A stretch of 64,000 bases of DNA from Streptomyces sclerotialus (lineage in GTDB: Bacteria > Actinomycetota > Actinomycetes > Streptomycetales > Streptomycetaceae), in the NCBI RefSeq assembly GCF_040907265.1, contig NZ_JBFOHP010000002.1:434001-498000 (forward strand). Direction: 5' to 3'. The position numbers and the translations under genes are program-made. Under the pieces are notes generated by a model. It was given only the letters and a program-made list of their open reading frames with translations. It had not been told where the DNA came from and ran no database searches. Shown one piece after another: positions 7,362 through 16,111 of the stretch (the stretch's first letter is position 1; each line of letters starts with the position of its first letter).

Positions 7362-8057
7362 ATTCGAGTCCTGCTCACTGCCGTGGAGCCGTTCGGCAGC
7401 GATGCCGTCAACGCGTCGTGGGAGGCCTGTCGGCTCGTGGCCGACGCCCCGCCGGCGGACCTGCACTTGGAGCTCGTCCAACTCCCCTGCGTCTTCGGAA
7501 AATCGCTGACGGTACTCCACGATGCGGTCAGCCGAACCGAGCCCGACCTGGTCGTGGTGACCGGCCAGGGAGCCAACCGCCCCGACATCACCGTCGAACA
7601 GGTCGCCATCAACCTCGACGACGCCGTGGCCCCGGACAACAAGGGCAACCAGCCGGTCGATGAGCCGGTCGTGGCGGGCGGCCCCGATGCCTACTTCTCC
7701 TCACTCCCGGTCAAGGCCTGTGTCGCGGCGATGCGGAAGGCCGGGATACCCGCTTCGGTCTCGCACACCGCCGGTACGTACGTCTGCAACCACATCGCCT
7801 ACGGGTTGGGCCACGTGATCGCCACCGAACGCCCTGAGATGCGTGGCGGCCTCGCTCATGTTCCCTACACTCCCGCCCAGGCCGCGTCCAGGGAGAGACG
7901 CCCGTCCCTGGCGAGCACAACGGCCGCCGAAGGACTGCGCGTTCTCCTGCGCACCGCGGCCGCCGCGGTGCAGGAACCGCGACGCCCCGACGCCGGGGCC
8001 GCTGCTCCGGCACGTCGCACGTGGCTGTCCCGGAAGCTGTCCGGTCCGTTGCGCTGA
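7362..8057 (+). CDS. pcp: Pyroglutamyl-peptidase I (pyrrolidone-carboxylate peptidase)
   Basis: A C15 cysteine peptidase that removes N-terminal pyroglutamate from peptides. All three catalytic residues can be placed: Glu in ITVEQVAINLDDA, Cys in GTYVCNHIAYG, and His in GGLAHVPYTPAQA. The pocket motif DNKGNQPVDEPV is also present. The family starts with a strand reading M-x-VLLTGFEPFG. Here that strand (RVLLTAVEPFG) is in frame before the first GTG at 7383, so a start at 7383 would delete it. Upstream, GGAGG at 7349-7353 is correctly spaced only for ATC 7359 or ATT 7362, implying a rare non-AUG start. The last ~50 residues are an Ala/Arg-rich extension. It diverges from the P450 operon; a role there is possible but unproven. 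Confidence 0.85.
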   Translation: MRVLLTAVEPFGSDAVNASWEACRLVADAPPADLHLELVQLPCVFGKSLTVLHDAVSRTEPDLVVVTGQGANRPDITVEQVAINLDDAVAPDNKGNQPVDEPVVAGGPDAYFSSLPVKACVAAMRKAGIPASVSHTAGTYVCNHIAYGLGHVIATERPEMRGGLAHVPYTPAQAASRERRPSLASTTAAEGLRVLLRTAAAAVQEPRRPDAGAAAPARRTWLSRKLSGPLR

Positions 8058-8134
8058 GCTCCACCGCACCTGCGGCGAGGCGCGGTGGTCCCACCCGTCA
8101 TTCGCCTCCTTCCCCCACGACACCGGGAGGCTCC

Positions 8135-9478
8135 GTGCTGCCCACGACCGTCCTGGCGGCCACCGACGCCAATCTTTCCTTCGCCCTGAAGGTCCTGCCC
8201 GCCCTTGTGGTGATCCTCGCGGCGTCCGCGCTGTGCGGGCAGCTCGCTCTGCTCATGCACCAGCCCAGGGTGCTGGGCGAGATGGTCGCCGGCGTTCTGC
8301 TGGGCCCGACAGCCTTCGGCGCGCTGTTCCCCGAGGCACAGCACGCGGTGTTTCCTCCCGAAGTGAAGCCCGTACTTTACGTGCTGAGCACCATCGGCCT
8401 CACTCTCTTCATGTTCCTGGTCGGCGCCGGGCTGGATCACGGCGGCGAGCGTGCGGACATCCGGAACGCCGCGGTGCTGGCGCTGTCCGGCGTCGTTCCG
8501 TCCCTGCTGCTCGGCGCGGGCGCGGGCTATCTGCTGCACGGCCGGCTCTCCCGTCCCGACGTAGGACCGTACGAGTTCGCCTTCTTCGTCGGGGGCGCGT
8601 TGTCGATCACCGCCTTCCCCATGCTCGCCCGCATCCTTTACGAGCAGCGGCTGGAGAACACCCGGATCGGACGGATGACACTGCTCGGTGCCTCCGTGGA
8701 CGACGCCGCCGCCTGGTGTTTCCTTGCTGTGCTGTCCGCCCTGCACGCCGGGGCCGGGGCCGGGCAGGCGCTGCGCACCATAGGGCTGACCCTGGCCTTC
8801 GCTCTGGTCATGCTCGGGGTCGTCTCCCGGCTGCTGCGACCCTTGGGCGCTCGCGTCCAGCGCTCCGGCCGGTTCGGCTTCAACCACCTGTACCTGGTCC
8901 TCTGCCTCGTTCTCCTGGCCGGGCTGTTCACCGATCACATCGGCATCTACTCCGTGTTCGGCGGTTTCGTCACCGGCCTGGCCATGCCCCGGGCGCCGGC
9001 GTTCCGGGCCGCGCTGCACGACCGGATGATGGACATCGTGTGCGTCCTCCTCCTGCCCGTCTTCTTCGCCTTCTCCGGACTCAACACACAGCTGAACGGC
9101 ATCACCGGCTGGGCCATGTTGCTGTCCTTCCTGCTGATCCTCGCCGCGGGATTCGTGGGCAAGTACGCCGGGTGCGCGGTGGCCATGCGTACCGCCGGGT
9201 TCTCCTGGCGGGCATCCTGGGCAGTGGGGGGCCTGATGAACGCCCGCGGCCTGATGATTCTGATCTTCATCAACATCGGTCTCGCGCAGGGCATGATCAC
9301 CCAGAAGGTCTTCTCGATGCTGGTACTTGTCGCGGTCCTCACGACTGCCGTCGCCGTGCCGCTGTACCGCTGGGCCCGACCCGAACCGTCCGACCTCTCA
9401 ACGCCGACCAAGACCGCGGCCGACCCTTCCACAGCGCCCGGCCCTTCCTCTCCCGAACCGGAGCCGACCCGCCCTTGA
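8135..9478 (+). CDS. CPA2-family cation:proton antiporter (KefB/NapA type)
   Basis: A 447-residue membrane protein with about 12-13 helices. LHQPRVLGEMVAGVLLGPTAFG is close to the first-helix signature (QPRVLGEI-AGILLGPS) of CPA2 sodium/potassium-proton exchangers, and GASVDDAAAWC carries the paired Asp residues expected in the ion-binding site of helix 5/6. There is no C-terminal TrkA-N domain; the tail is a disordered Pro/Ser-rich stretch. GTG 8135 is chosen because GGGAGG lies just upstream; an open frame extends back to 8021 without a site. It follows pcp by 77 nt on the same strand and may share its message. Antiporters of this type sit in several antibiotic clusters, so a link to the RiPP operon is possible but speculative. 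Confidence 0.85.
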   Translation: MLPTTVLAATDANLSFALKVLPALVVILAASALCGQLALLMHQPRVLGEMVAGVLLGPTAFGALFPEAQHAVFPPEVKPVLYVLSTIGLTLFMFLVGAGLDHGGERADIRNAAVLALSGVVPSLLLGAGAGYLLHGRLSRPDVGPYEFAFFVGGALSITAFPMLARILYEQRLENTRIGRMTLLGASVDDAAAWCFLAVLSALHAGAGAGQALRTIGLTLAFALVMLGVVSRLLRPLGARVQRSGRFGFNHLYLVLCLVLLAGLFTDHIGIYSVFGGFVTGLAMPRAPAFRAALHDRMMDIVCVLLLPVFFAFSGLNTQLNGITGWAMLLSFLLILAAGFVGKYAGCAVAMRTAGFSWRASWAVGGLMNARGLMILIFINIGLAQGMITQKVFSMLVLVAVLTTAVAVPLYRWARPEPSDLSTPTKTAADPSTAPGPSSPEPEPTRP

Positions 9479-9969
9479 CCCCCGTACGCAACAACCAGGA
9501 CGTCACCCAGTGTCAGTGGCGCGACCTACGCGGGCGCCCCTTGCCGGAGCGCCTTCCAGCATGCGCACCCCCGCCATTTTGCGTCACAGGGCCCCGACTG
9601 CCATGCATATTCGCCGGCCCGTGCCGGTCAGTGCAGTCATTCGCGGCCCCGGAGACCACGAATTCGAACCGAGCATCACCAAGCCGAGCAGGCCCGAGGG
9701 GCCGTCGCCCGGAGGGGCAGGCGGTACTGCGACATCAATGTACTCCGGCAGAAATAATTTGTTGCCGCACAGAATGACCGGCACATGAATCGGCAACTGA
9801 GCCGAGGAGACTACCCGACAGCGCGCCAGGCGCATTCGCCGCGATGTCCGCGGCCTCGGCTCTGCACAGGCATTGCCGCCGGCCGACGCACAGATGCCCG
9901 ATGCGACTGCCGCCACGAGCACACCGTCTTCGAAGTCCGACTTTTCGTTGTCTTCCCTTTTCGAGAATT
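9479..9969. other. Intergenic region between convergent genes, nothing found
   Basis: About 490 nt between the antiporter stop and the DUF1275 stop. Open frames on both strands have non-coding composition and no ribosome-binding sites. I saw no clear intrinsic terminator. Confidence 0.5.
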
Positions 9970-10683
9970 CTACGGGCTGTGGCGAACGGGCCACCGACGG
10001 CGTTGTCGGGTGACGTGCTGGCGGTGGCGGTAAAGCACATACCACCCGCCGAGCAGGGCGCAGCACATCGCCGGAATCCACAGTGCGTTCAGGGCGGCCG
10101 CGCTCGCCCCGTAGGCACCGGCAACACCGCCGCCCGCGAAAGTCACCAGGGTGGTGGCCAACAGCACGCCCTTCCATACCTGGCCGTTTCGGTAGCCGCG
10201 GCATCCGAGCAAGACCCCGAGATCAGTCAACGTTCCGGTCATGTGACTGGTGCGCAGCACCATGCCGCGGTAGTTGGAGAACATCCCGTTCTGCAACCCG
10301 CATGCGCCGGCAGCCAAGATCATCGCGTACGGCGTGTTCTCCTGTTCGGTGGCCACCAGCGGAGCTGCACCCAGCAGAGCGGCCTCCACCAGCAAGGACA
10401 CTCCGTAGCGGCGGCCGATCGTCTGAGTATGGGGACCGAGTAGGGCACCAGCCCCGATCGCACCGACGAAGAAGGCGACCAGGACCGTTGCCAGATTCGT
10501 CAGCCCGCTGAGATCACCGCCGGTCACGTCCATGCTGGCCTCGGACATCGATCCCGTCACGTGGCTGACCGGGATGATCAACGATGTGAGGAACACCGAG
10601 TTCACGAAGCCGGCGACCGCGGCCAATACTGCGGCGGCGATCACCACGAACCGTTTCAGTCGAGCATCCTCGGGTGTAGTCAT
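9970..10683 (-). CDS. YoaK/DUF1275-family membrane protein
   Basis: A 237-residue protein of about six to seven helices. GFVNSVFLTSLIIPVSHVTG and GLQNGMFSNYRGMVLRTSHM are the paired DUF1275 repeats, each with a Gly/Asn-rich turn and a conserved His-x-TG (SHVTG, SHMTG). The family (E. coli YoaK) has no settled biochemical function; it is assumed to be a small-molecule carrier. The ATG at 10683 is spaced 11 nt from GGGAG; the GTG at 10692 is too close to it. The gene stands alone, convergent with the antiporter gene and preceded by a long gene-poor stretch. Confidence 0.85.
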   Translation of the reverse strand: MTTPEDARLKRFVVIAAAVLAAVAGFVNSVFLTSLIIPVSHVTGSMSEASMDVTGGDLSGLTNLATVLVAFFVGAIGAGALLGPHTQTIGRRYGVSLLVEAALLGAAPLVATEQENTPYAMILAAGACGLQNGMFSNYRGMVLRTSHMTGTLTDLGVLLGCRGYRNGQVWKGVLLATTLVTFAGGGVAGAYGASAAALNALWIPAMCCALLGGWYVLYRHRQHVTRQRRRWPVRHSP

Positions 10684-11881
10684 GTAGCGCACGACTCCCT
10701 GTTGGCTTTCGGGGGCGGATCATCAACAGGGCGGCGGTGACCTGTGTACCCTCCCAGCCTTCCCGAACGAGGTGAAGAGCGGCTGAATAAGCCGTAGCAG
10801 GCTATTGAGCTCGTAAAACGATCGTAACCGGTGTTTCTCGGAGCGGCTCGTCTCCAGCAGCCGAGGCCGCAGACCGGGGTATGCAACTGCGCCACGGCCT
10901 CGTCGGCACACGAATCGCGAGAGGCCCGGTGACCGCTCCGCCGGGACCATATCCGCGTCATCGCCGATTGGGCGCGGGCGCCGGAGGCGGGACGGAGTCT
11001 GATGCGGCACATCGGGCAGCGCGGCAAGCCGCCGGAATCGCCGGTACGCGGTCCGCTCGATCGAAGTCACGTCCCTCCACACCTACCCGGAGAGGCCCAA
11101 GATCACAATTACCGACGCCGAGCCGAACGGGTGTCGCCAGGGCATGTCCCAGCCAGACGGAATCTGCGAGATCACGTCATGGCCCGTTCTCGGGTACGCG
11201 TCAAGGGGCTAAGAATTCGAAGCCCTGACGAGCATCCGGACCCACTCGGTACTGACTACGCCCCCGGCGAGGACACGAAAGGCGGCGCAGCCACACCATC
11301 CCGCCCGCCCTCCTGGGCGCCCCGCCCGACCGAGCCCCGGATTTCACGACCCAGTACGAATGACGCCGATGGCGAAAGATCGAGAAGATGGCCATCAATT
11401 CTAATCATTGCCTCCAATTCACTTCCCGTGAGGCAGGTGCGTAAATACAAAACAGCCCATAGAGAGGATAAGTAGGGATACGTCGACAATGTCGGGGATA
11501 GGGTGCCTGGCCTTCGACACTGCGCGGTGGGGAATCTGCTGCTGGCGCCCTTGGAACAGTCATGGGAGGAGTCGTCGGGGCGGTTTCGGAGACGGCCTCG
11601 CGGCTGCGTCGGCGGCGGCGGGCAAGCTGCTCGCCGAAACGCTGATCCGCTGGATACGGCATCGCCGGTACGCCGCGGCAGGCGCCCTCGTACTCGGTGA
11701 CGGCAACCTGGTGCACTCACCTTCTTCCTGTTCCGTGCGTTTCCCGCCCGGCTGGTCCCGTTGGCGGCACTGCTCCTCGCGGTGCAGCGAGTCCAGCAGC
11801 GCTGGTCGCCCTTGCCGCGCAGCAGCTCGTTGCCGGCGACGTGCTGACCACGGTCCCGAGGGACTGACCGAGGTGCACTGG
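10684..11881. other. Gene-poor stretch with possible gene remnants
   Basis: Roughly 1.2 kb of DNA with noticeably lower GC near 11350-11480 (several A/T-rich runs) than the neighbouring genes. No frame has both a start with a ribosome-binding site and a believable protein. Fragments between 11550 and 11870 on the plus strand look coding-like but switch frame, for example a segment ending in ALVALAAQQLVAGDVLTTVP near 11865. This would fit a decayed gene just upstream of the hypothetical gene at 11882, but I cannot name its family. Confidence 0.3.
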
Positions 11882-12556
11882 ATGTACTGGCTAGGGGCAT
11901 ACACCTTGCTGGCCCTCGGCAGCTACGCCGGGTTGCGCCGGCCCGACCGCGTTGCACGGATCAGGCAGCGGCTGCGTCCGGCCCGCTTCAGCGAAGCCCG
12001 GCTGCCGCTGGGCGCCTTCGTCGACTTCGGGCGGCGGTCGCTCACCGGGGTCAGCCCGGACGCCTACGAGGAGATCCACCGGTACGTCACGGCGCATCCC
12101 CGGGTCGCTACCCGGCTGAGGGCTGTGGTGGTGGCCGTGCGCCGGGCCGCTCCCTCGCCGTCCGGAGAGCCCGTGAACCGGACGGCTCTGGAGATCGCGC
12201 GGCAGGTCGGCCGGTTCCAGGCAGCCACGCTCGATCTCGGCGCCCCGGACCCGCCGCAACCCGCGGAAGTGCCGGAAGCGTCGCAGGGCTCGGAGGCGTC
12301 AGAAGCTTCGCAGGCGTCGGAGGCGTCGGAGGCGTCGGAGGCGTCGGAAGCCGAGAACGTTGCGGGGCAGCTGGAGGAGCTCGATGAGAGTCAGCAGCGC
12401 GCCGAAGAACGAGAGGCACAGGCCGACCGGTTCGCCGAACTCGCCTCTCTGGCAATCACGCGCACCTTCGACGTCCTCGACCTGGGAGACGACGGGGCCG
12501 TGCAGATCATCAAGGAGTACTTGGGCGGGCTGGTGGAGAACGGTCCGGTGAAGTAG
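11882..12556 (+). CDS. Hypothetical membrane-anchored protein with an (EAS)n repeat
   Basis: I do not recognise this 224-residue protein. It starts MYWLGAYTLLALGSYAGLR, a single N-terminal hydrophobic segment, followed by a basic region, then a low-complexity Ser/Glu/Ala stretch (SEASEASQASEASEASEA) encoded by 9-bp DNA repeats. It ends with a charged, probably coiled-coil tail (ESQQRAEEREAQADRFAELA). ATG 11882 has GAGG 8 nt upstream; GTG 11873 is an alternative. The steady coding bias supports a real gene. The signal-anchor plus coiled coil suggests a structural or scaffolding role at the membrane, which is only a guess. Confidence 0.55.
   Translation: MYWLGAYTLLALGSYAGLRRPDRVARIRQRLRPARFSEARLPLGAFVDFGRRSLTGVSPDAYEEIHRYVTAHPRVATRLRAVVVAVRRAAPSPSGEPVNRTALEIARQVGRFQAATLDLGAPDPPQPAEVPEASQGSEASEASQASEASEASEASEAENVAGQLEELDESQQRAEEREAQADRFAELASLAITRTFDVLDLGDDGAVQIIKEYLGGLVENGPVK
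12270..12352 (+). repeat. 9-bp tandem repeat (GCGTCGGAG units) inside the hypothetical gene
   Basis: About nine units, several of them identical and others with one or two changes, encoding Ala-Ser-Glu triplets in frame. A whole-codon unit means copy-number change would not shift the reading frame. Confidence 0.75.
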
Positions 12557-12643
12557 GTCTTCCTCCGGTGGGGCGAGCGGGTCGGCCAGACCCCACCCGA
12601 CGGTGGCAGGCTCGTCCGCATCGATGTCAGGAGCCTGGCCTCG

Positions 12644-12880
12644 GTGGCGTACGACAGGACACAGGGGGCGGTGGAACGTGCCGACGCCGACCTGCTCGCC
12701 TTCTGCGGCCGGTACGGCATCGGCATCGGCATCGGCATCCCTACCGAGGACCCCGCGATGACCCAGGTGATCGACCTCGCGAACGAGCACCGGCAGCTCC
12801 AGCGGGGGGGCCGCCCCTGCCCCGGGTGCGCCGACTCCGGGAACAGCGGGACCGATCCGGGCGGAGGAGGCCGGCGCTGA
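12644..12880 (+). CDS. Small hypothetical protein (doubtful)
   Basis: A 78-residue frame beginning at GTG with AGGAG about 10 nt upstream. The middle reads LLAFCGRYGIGIGIGIPTED, where the Gly-Ile run comes from four tandem GGCATC hexamers, followed by a helix-like MTQVIDLANEHRQLQ and a Gly/Cys-rich tail (CPGCADSGNSG). The same frame is open back to the stop of the preceding gene, so it may once have been joined to it. No family recognised. It is called only because the composition is more protein-like than the alternatives. Confidence 0.35.
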   Translation: MAYDRTQGAVERADADLLAFCGRYGIGIGIGIPTEDPAMTQVIDLANEHRQLQRGGRPCPGCADSGNSGTDPGGGGRR

Positions 12881-12898
12881 GCCACAGGGCAGGTGTTC

Positions 12899-12956
12899 CG
12901 GCATCGGTCGCGTCGGCCGCATCGGTCGCATCGGTCGCATCGGCCGCATCGGACGG
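12899..12956. repeat. 9-bp tandem repeat (CGGTCGCAT/CGGCCGCAT units)
   Basis: Six or seven near-identical 9-bp units lie between the small hypothetical gene and the rph stop. They do not form an obvious terminator hairpin. The unit size matches the repeats near 12.3, 15.75 and 17.6 kb, though the sequences differ. Confidence 0.7.
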
Positions 12957-12988
12957 GAGCCGCGGACGGGGCTCCTCGGTGTGGTCGG

Positions 12989-15607
12989 TCAAGGCAGGAT
13001 TTCGACGTATCCGTCGGTTCCGTGGACGCGGATTCGCTGTCCGTCCCGGATCAGCCGGGTGGCCTGCTCCACGCCCACGACGGCCGGCAAACCGTACTCC
13101 CGGGCGATCACTGCGCCATGGGTCATCAGGCCGCCCACCTCCGTGACCAGGCCCGCGATTCCGACGAACAGCGGCGACCAGCTGGGGTCCGTGTAGGACG
13201 TGACCAGGATGTCGCCCGCTTCGAGTTCGGCGTCCGCCATGTCAAGGATGACGCGGGCCCTTCCCTCGATGGTCCCGGCGGAAACCGGCAGGCCGACCAG
13301 GGCACCGTCCGGCACGTCGTCGCGCCGGTACGCCCCGGTGACGGCCTCGCCGTCCGATGTGAGCACCCGCGGCGGTGTGAGCGACTGGTACGACCGGAAC
13401 GCTTCCTTGCGCTGCTGGATGAGCCGGCCATCCACCCGGTGCGAGCGCACGACGTCGTGGAACTCCTGGAACGTGAGGTAGAAGACGTCCTCCTGCTCAG
13501 GAAGCACGCCTGCCCGCACGAGGCGCTCGGCCTCCGCCAGCAAGGCCTGCTTGTAGACGAAGTAGCGGCTGACGATGGCGTACTTCGGGTACTCCCGGTA
13601 CCCGATGAAGGTGCGGACCCGGTCGATCATCCGCTTGGTCTCGTCGGCCTTCCGGTCCCCGTCCGGCAGGGCCCGCAGGCGTGACAGCACGTCCTGTTCC
13701 TTCTTCAGTGCCTCCTGCCGTCCTCGCTCGAAGCGCCGCTCGGCGGCGCCCGGCTCGAAGTTTTTGACGTTGTCGAGGATCACGGGCACGAGCGTGGCGG
13801 GGCGCTCGCGCCAACGCGGCCTCGTGATGTCGATCTCGGCGACGCAGCGCATGCCGTACCGGTCGAGGTAGGACTCGATGGCGTCGCGCGCTTCGGTACC
13901 GCCCGTAAGCTTCGTCAGCTCGTCCAGGAAGTCGTCGTCCTCGACGCCGACACCCTGGAGGAAGGCCACCACCTCCGGATGCGGGCGGATCGCGTCCGCG
14001 ACGTCGAGCAGCGCCAGTCCCATCTCCGAGGTGACGTTGCCGGGAGCGGACAGTGTGAGCGTGTCAGCCGCGTTCTTCTCGCCCAGCCACTCGTACAGCT
14101 TGTCGTTGAGCCACCACGTGGCCTCCATCCCCGCCATGATCGCCTGCATGCTCAGCGGATCGCTGAGGACTCGCTTGTGCTCCTCGAAGGCCTCCAGCAG
14201 GAAGTCGAACAGCGCCGGTCCGGTCTTCGCGGCGATGTCGCGCTCCAGGGCGGCGATGGACGCCTGGCTGCGTTCGATCAGCTCGGTGACGATGGCCGGA
14301 TCGGTCTCGATCGGGGCGGACGCGCCGCCGGCCGGTGGCCCGCCGGCCGGTGGGCCACCGGGACTCGCGTCCGGGAGCGACGGGATGAAACCGTCGCGGT
14401 CGAGGACGGTCTCCAGCGCGTCCCTGACCAGCGGATCGCCTCTTCCCATGACGTCCAGGAGGGCGGCGCGGCTCGCGGGCGGGCCCAGGCGCCGGGTGAC
14501 GTCGACGAACAGCCTCCCGCCGGCCTCGTGCATCGGCACCATGGCCGTCAGCTGCCACATCGAGAGCCCCAGGGGCTTCATGGCGTCGGTCATCATCTGC
14601 TGATGACCGACGGAGACGTAGACGTGATTCTCCTGGTCACCGGTCTCGGGGACAGGGAACAGCGTCGTGATCGGCCGGCTCTGAACGATCCGGAAGCCGT
14701 CATCGGTCAGGCACCATTCGATGTCCTGCGGGCGGCCGAAGTGCGCTTCGATCCGCCGCCCGAGCCGTACGAGCTCCACGGCCTGCGCGTCCGTCAGCGC
14801 CGGCTGCTCCTGCCGCTGCGCGTCGACCGCCACTTCCTGCGTACCGCCGGCCGGCAGGGCATGCACGGCGCGCTGTTTGGCGGCGATCGTCTTGGCGACG
14901 ACTTCGCCGTCCCGCACCGTGAAGACGTCCGGGTTCACCAGGCCGGACACCAGGGCCTCGCCGAGGCCGAAACCGGCGTCCACGGTGGCGGCCTTCCGGT
15001 TGCCCGTGACGGGGTCGGCCGTGAACAGGATGCCGGCCGCCTGCGGGAAGACCATCTGCTGCACGACCACGGCCATGTGGACCGTACGGTGGTCGATGCC
15101 GTTCCGCCGGCGGTAGGTCACGGCCCGCTCGGTGAACAGCGAGGCCCAGCACCGGCTGACGTGCTGGAGGATCGCCGCCGGGCCCATGACGTTGAGGTAT
15201 GTGTCCTGCTGGCCGGCGAAGGAGGCCGTCGGCAGGTCCTCCGCCGTCGCGCTGGACCGGACGGCGTAGGCGGCTTGCGCACCGAGCCGGGCGAGCGCGC
15301 GAGTGATCGCCGCCGCGAGATCGTCCGGGATGGCAGTTTCTTCGACGGTCCGGCGAATCTGCGCGCTGAGCGTGCGGATTCCCTCCCGGTCGTCCGGGTG
15401 CAAGCGCGACAGCTGGTCGAGCCGCTCATCGATCGACGGCGCCTCCGCCATGATCCGCCGGAAGGCGTCCGTGGTCACGCAGAAGCCACCCGGTACGCGG
15501 ATGCCTTCGATCCGCGACAGCTCGCCCAGGTGCGCGCCCTTACCGCCAACGGCCGCGACCTGCGTCTCGTCAACCTCTTGGAGGTCCCACACGTACTGCT
15601 CGTTCAT
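12989..15607 (-). CDS. rph: Rifampin phosphotransferase (PEP-synthase-like)
   Basis: An 872-residue enzyme that inactivates rifamycins by transferring the beta-phosphate of ATP to the ansa-bridge hydroxyl. Order of domains: ATP-binding (about 1-320, with VGGKGAHLGEL and AYAVRSSATAEDLP), rifampin-binding (about 330-755), and the swivelling His domain (about 770-872). The catalytic His in GGLMTHGAVIAREYG falls at residue 830, close to His825 of the Listeria enzyme. It starts at ATG 15607 with GGAGG 7 nt upstream; the open frame extending to 15886 is leader sequence made of repeats. A Pro/Gly-rich 15-bp duplication (PAGGPPAGG) sits in the middle domain near 14325-14355. A rifamycin-associated element lies upstream, so induction by rifamycins is expected. 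Confidence 0.92.
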   Translation of the reverse strand: MNEQYVWDLQEVDETQVAAVGGKGAHLGELSRIEGIRVPGGFCVTTDAFRRIMAEAPSIDERLDQLSRLHPDDREGIRTLSAQIRRTVEETAIPDDLAAAITRALARLGAQAAYAVRSSATAEDLPTASFAGQQDTYLNVMGPAAILQHVSRCWASLFTERAVTYRRRNGIDHRTVHMAVVVQQMVFPQAAGILFTADPVTGNRKAATVDAGFGLGEALVSGLVNPDVFTVRDGEVVAKTIAAKQRAVHALPAGGTQEVAVDAQRQEQPALTDAQAVELVRLGRRIEAHFGRPQDIEWCLTDDGFRIVQSRPITTLFPVPETGDQENHVYVSVGHQQMMTDAMKPLGLSMWQLTAMVPMHEAGGRLFVDVTRRLGPPASRAALLDVMGRGDPLVRDALETVLDRDGFIPSLPDASPGGPPAGGPPAGGASAPIETDPAIVTELIERSQASIAALERDIAAKTGPALFDFLLEAFEEHKRVLSDPLSMQAIMAGMEATWWLNDKLYEWLGEKNAADTLTLSAPGNVTSEMGLALLDVADAIRPHPEVVAFLQGVGVEDDDFLDELTKLTGGTEARDAIESYLDRYGMRCVAEIDITRPRWRERPATLVPVILDNVKNFEPGAAERRFERGRQEALKKEQDVLSRLRALPDGDRKADETKRMIDRVRTFIGYREYPKYAIVSRYFVYKQALLAEAERLVRAGVLPEQEDVFYLTFQEFHDVVRSHRVDGRLIQQRKEAFRSYQSLTPPRVLTSDGEAVTGAYRRDDVPDGALVGLPVSAGTIEGRARVILDMADAELEAGDILVTSYTDPSWSPLFVGIAGLVTEVGGLMTHGAVIAREYGLPAVVGVEQATRLIRDGQRIRVHGTDGYVEILP

Positions 15608-15723
15608 CGCGGTACCTCCGAAGCAGTCGTGTCCCGTTGCATTCTCTGCATTGCACCGGCCGGTCGGATCACCGGCGCCTCCAGCCCGGTCTCTGCCGAA
15701 CCTTTCGCCGGCCGTGTCCCCGT

Positions 15724-15823
15724 CGCCCTCATCGCCTTCATCGCTCTCAACGCCCTCAACGCCCTCAACGCCCTCAACGCCCTCGATCCTCATCGCCTTC
15801 ATCCCTCTCATCGCCCTCAACGC
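15724..15823. repeat. 9-bp tandem repeats (CGCCCTCAA units) in the rph leader
   Basis: About ten units of 9 bp, four to five of them nearly identical and the rest diverged (CGCCTTCAT, CGCTCTCAA). They lie in the probable 5' leader of rph. On the minus strand they read GAGGGCGTT, an array of weak ribosome-binding-site look-alikes. Confidence 0.75.
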
Positions 15824-15946
15824 CGGTTGCCTTCCCCCTGACGAGTCGGCCGACCGCTCCGCCCAGCCGGGCGGCGCGCGCACCACGCACGTCGTGCTCC
15901 GTTTCCGCAGGTAGTGGGCTCGGCCGATGATTCTGCGGCAAGACCC

Positions 15947-15965
15947 GGGCCTTGCCGCAAGCCCC
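15947..15965 (-). promoter_or_regulatory. Rifamycin-associated element (RAE) upstream of rph
   Basis: On the minus strand the 19 bases read GGGGCTTGCGGCAAGGCCC, matching from memory the conserved RAE found upstream of rph, helR and other rifamycin-response genes in actinomycetes. A second copy of the GCGGCAAG core lies in inverse orientation at about 15934-15942, making a longer imperfect palindrome. It is about 340 nt from the rph start codon. Confidence 0.8.
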
Positions 15966-15988
15966 CCAGTGCGCTATAAGTTAAGAGT

Positions 15989-16012
15989 GGCAAGGAGAGG
16001 AATCTCCTTGCC
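15989..16012 (-). terminator. Hairpin downstream of the MocR-type regulator gene
   Basis: Perfect 10-bp arms (GGCAAGGAGA / TCTCCTTGCC) around a GGAA loop, about 100 nt after the regulator stop on the transcribed strand. There is only a weak T-rich tail, so efficiency is uncertain. It would separate the regulator transcript from rph. Confidence 0.6.
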
Positions 16013-16111
16013 TTTGTCATGTGTCGTCCGCGCAGCCACTCGATCCGACCGCTCCGACCGCACTGCGAGGAGCCGACGGCTGGCGGTGAGCCAGCTCTCC
16101 CTGACGCCCTG

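Larger units (their letters stand above)
15608..16111. other. rph leader and promoter region
   Basis: This gap holds, from right to left, the downstream flank of the MocR gene, a 10-bp-stem hairpin, a TATAGC hexamer (minus strand, 15973-15978), the rifamycin-associated element and a long leader containing 9-bp tandem repeats. No protein-coding gene is visible. Confidence 0.6.

Noticed and set aside
10723..11475. Frames of 115-157 codons in the gene-poor stretch
   Set aside because: No ribosome-binding sites, no coding bias and no recognisable family.
12899..12956. CRISPR array
   Set aside because: Units are 9 bp and contiguous with no spacers, and no cas genes are present.
15608..15886. A 93-residue N-terminal extension of rifampin phosphotransferase
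   Set aside because: The family begins at the ATG 15607 with a perfect ribosome-binding site. The extension is mostly repeat-encoded Glu/Gly/Val.
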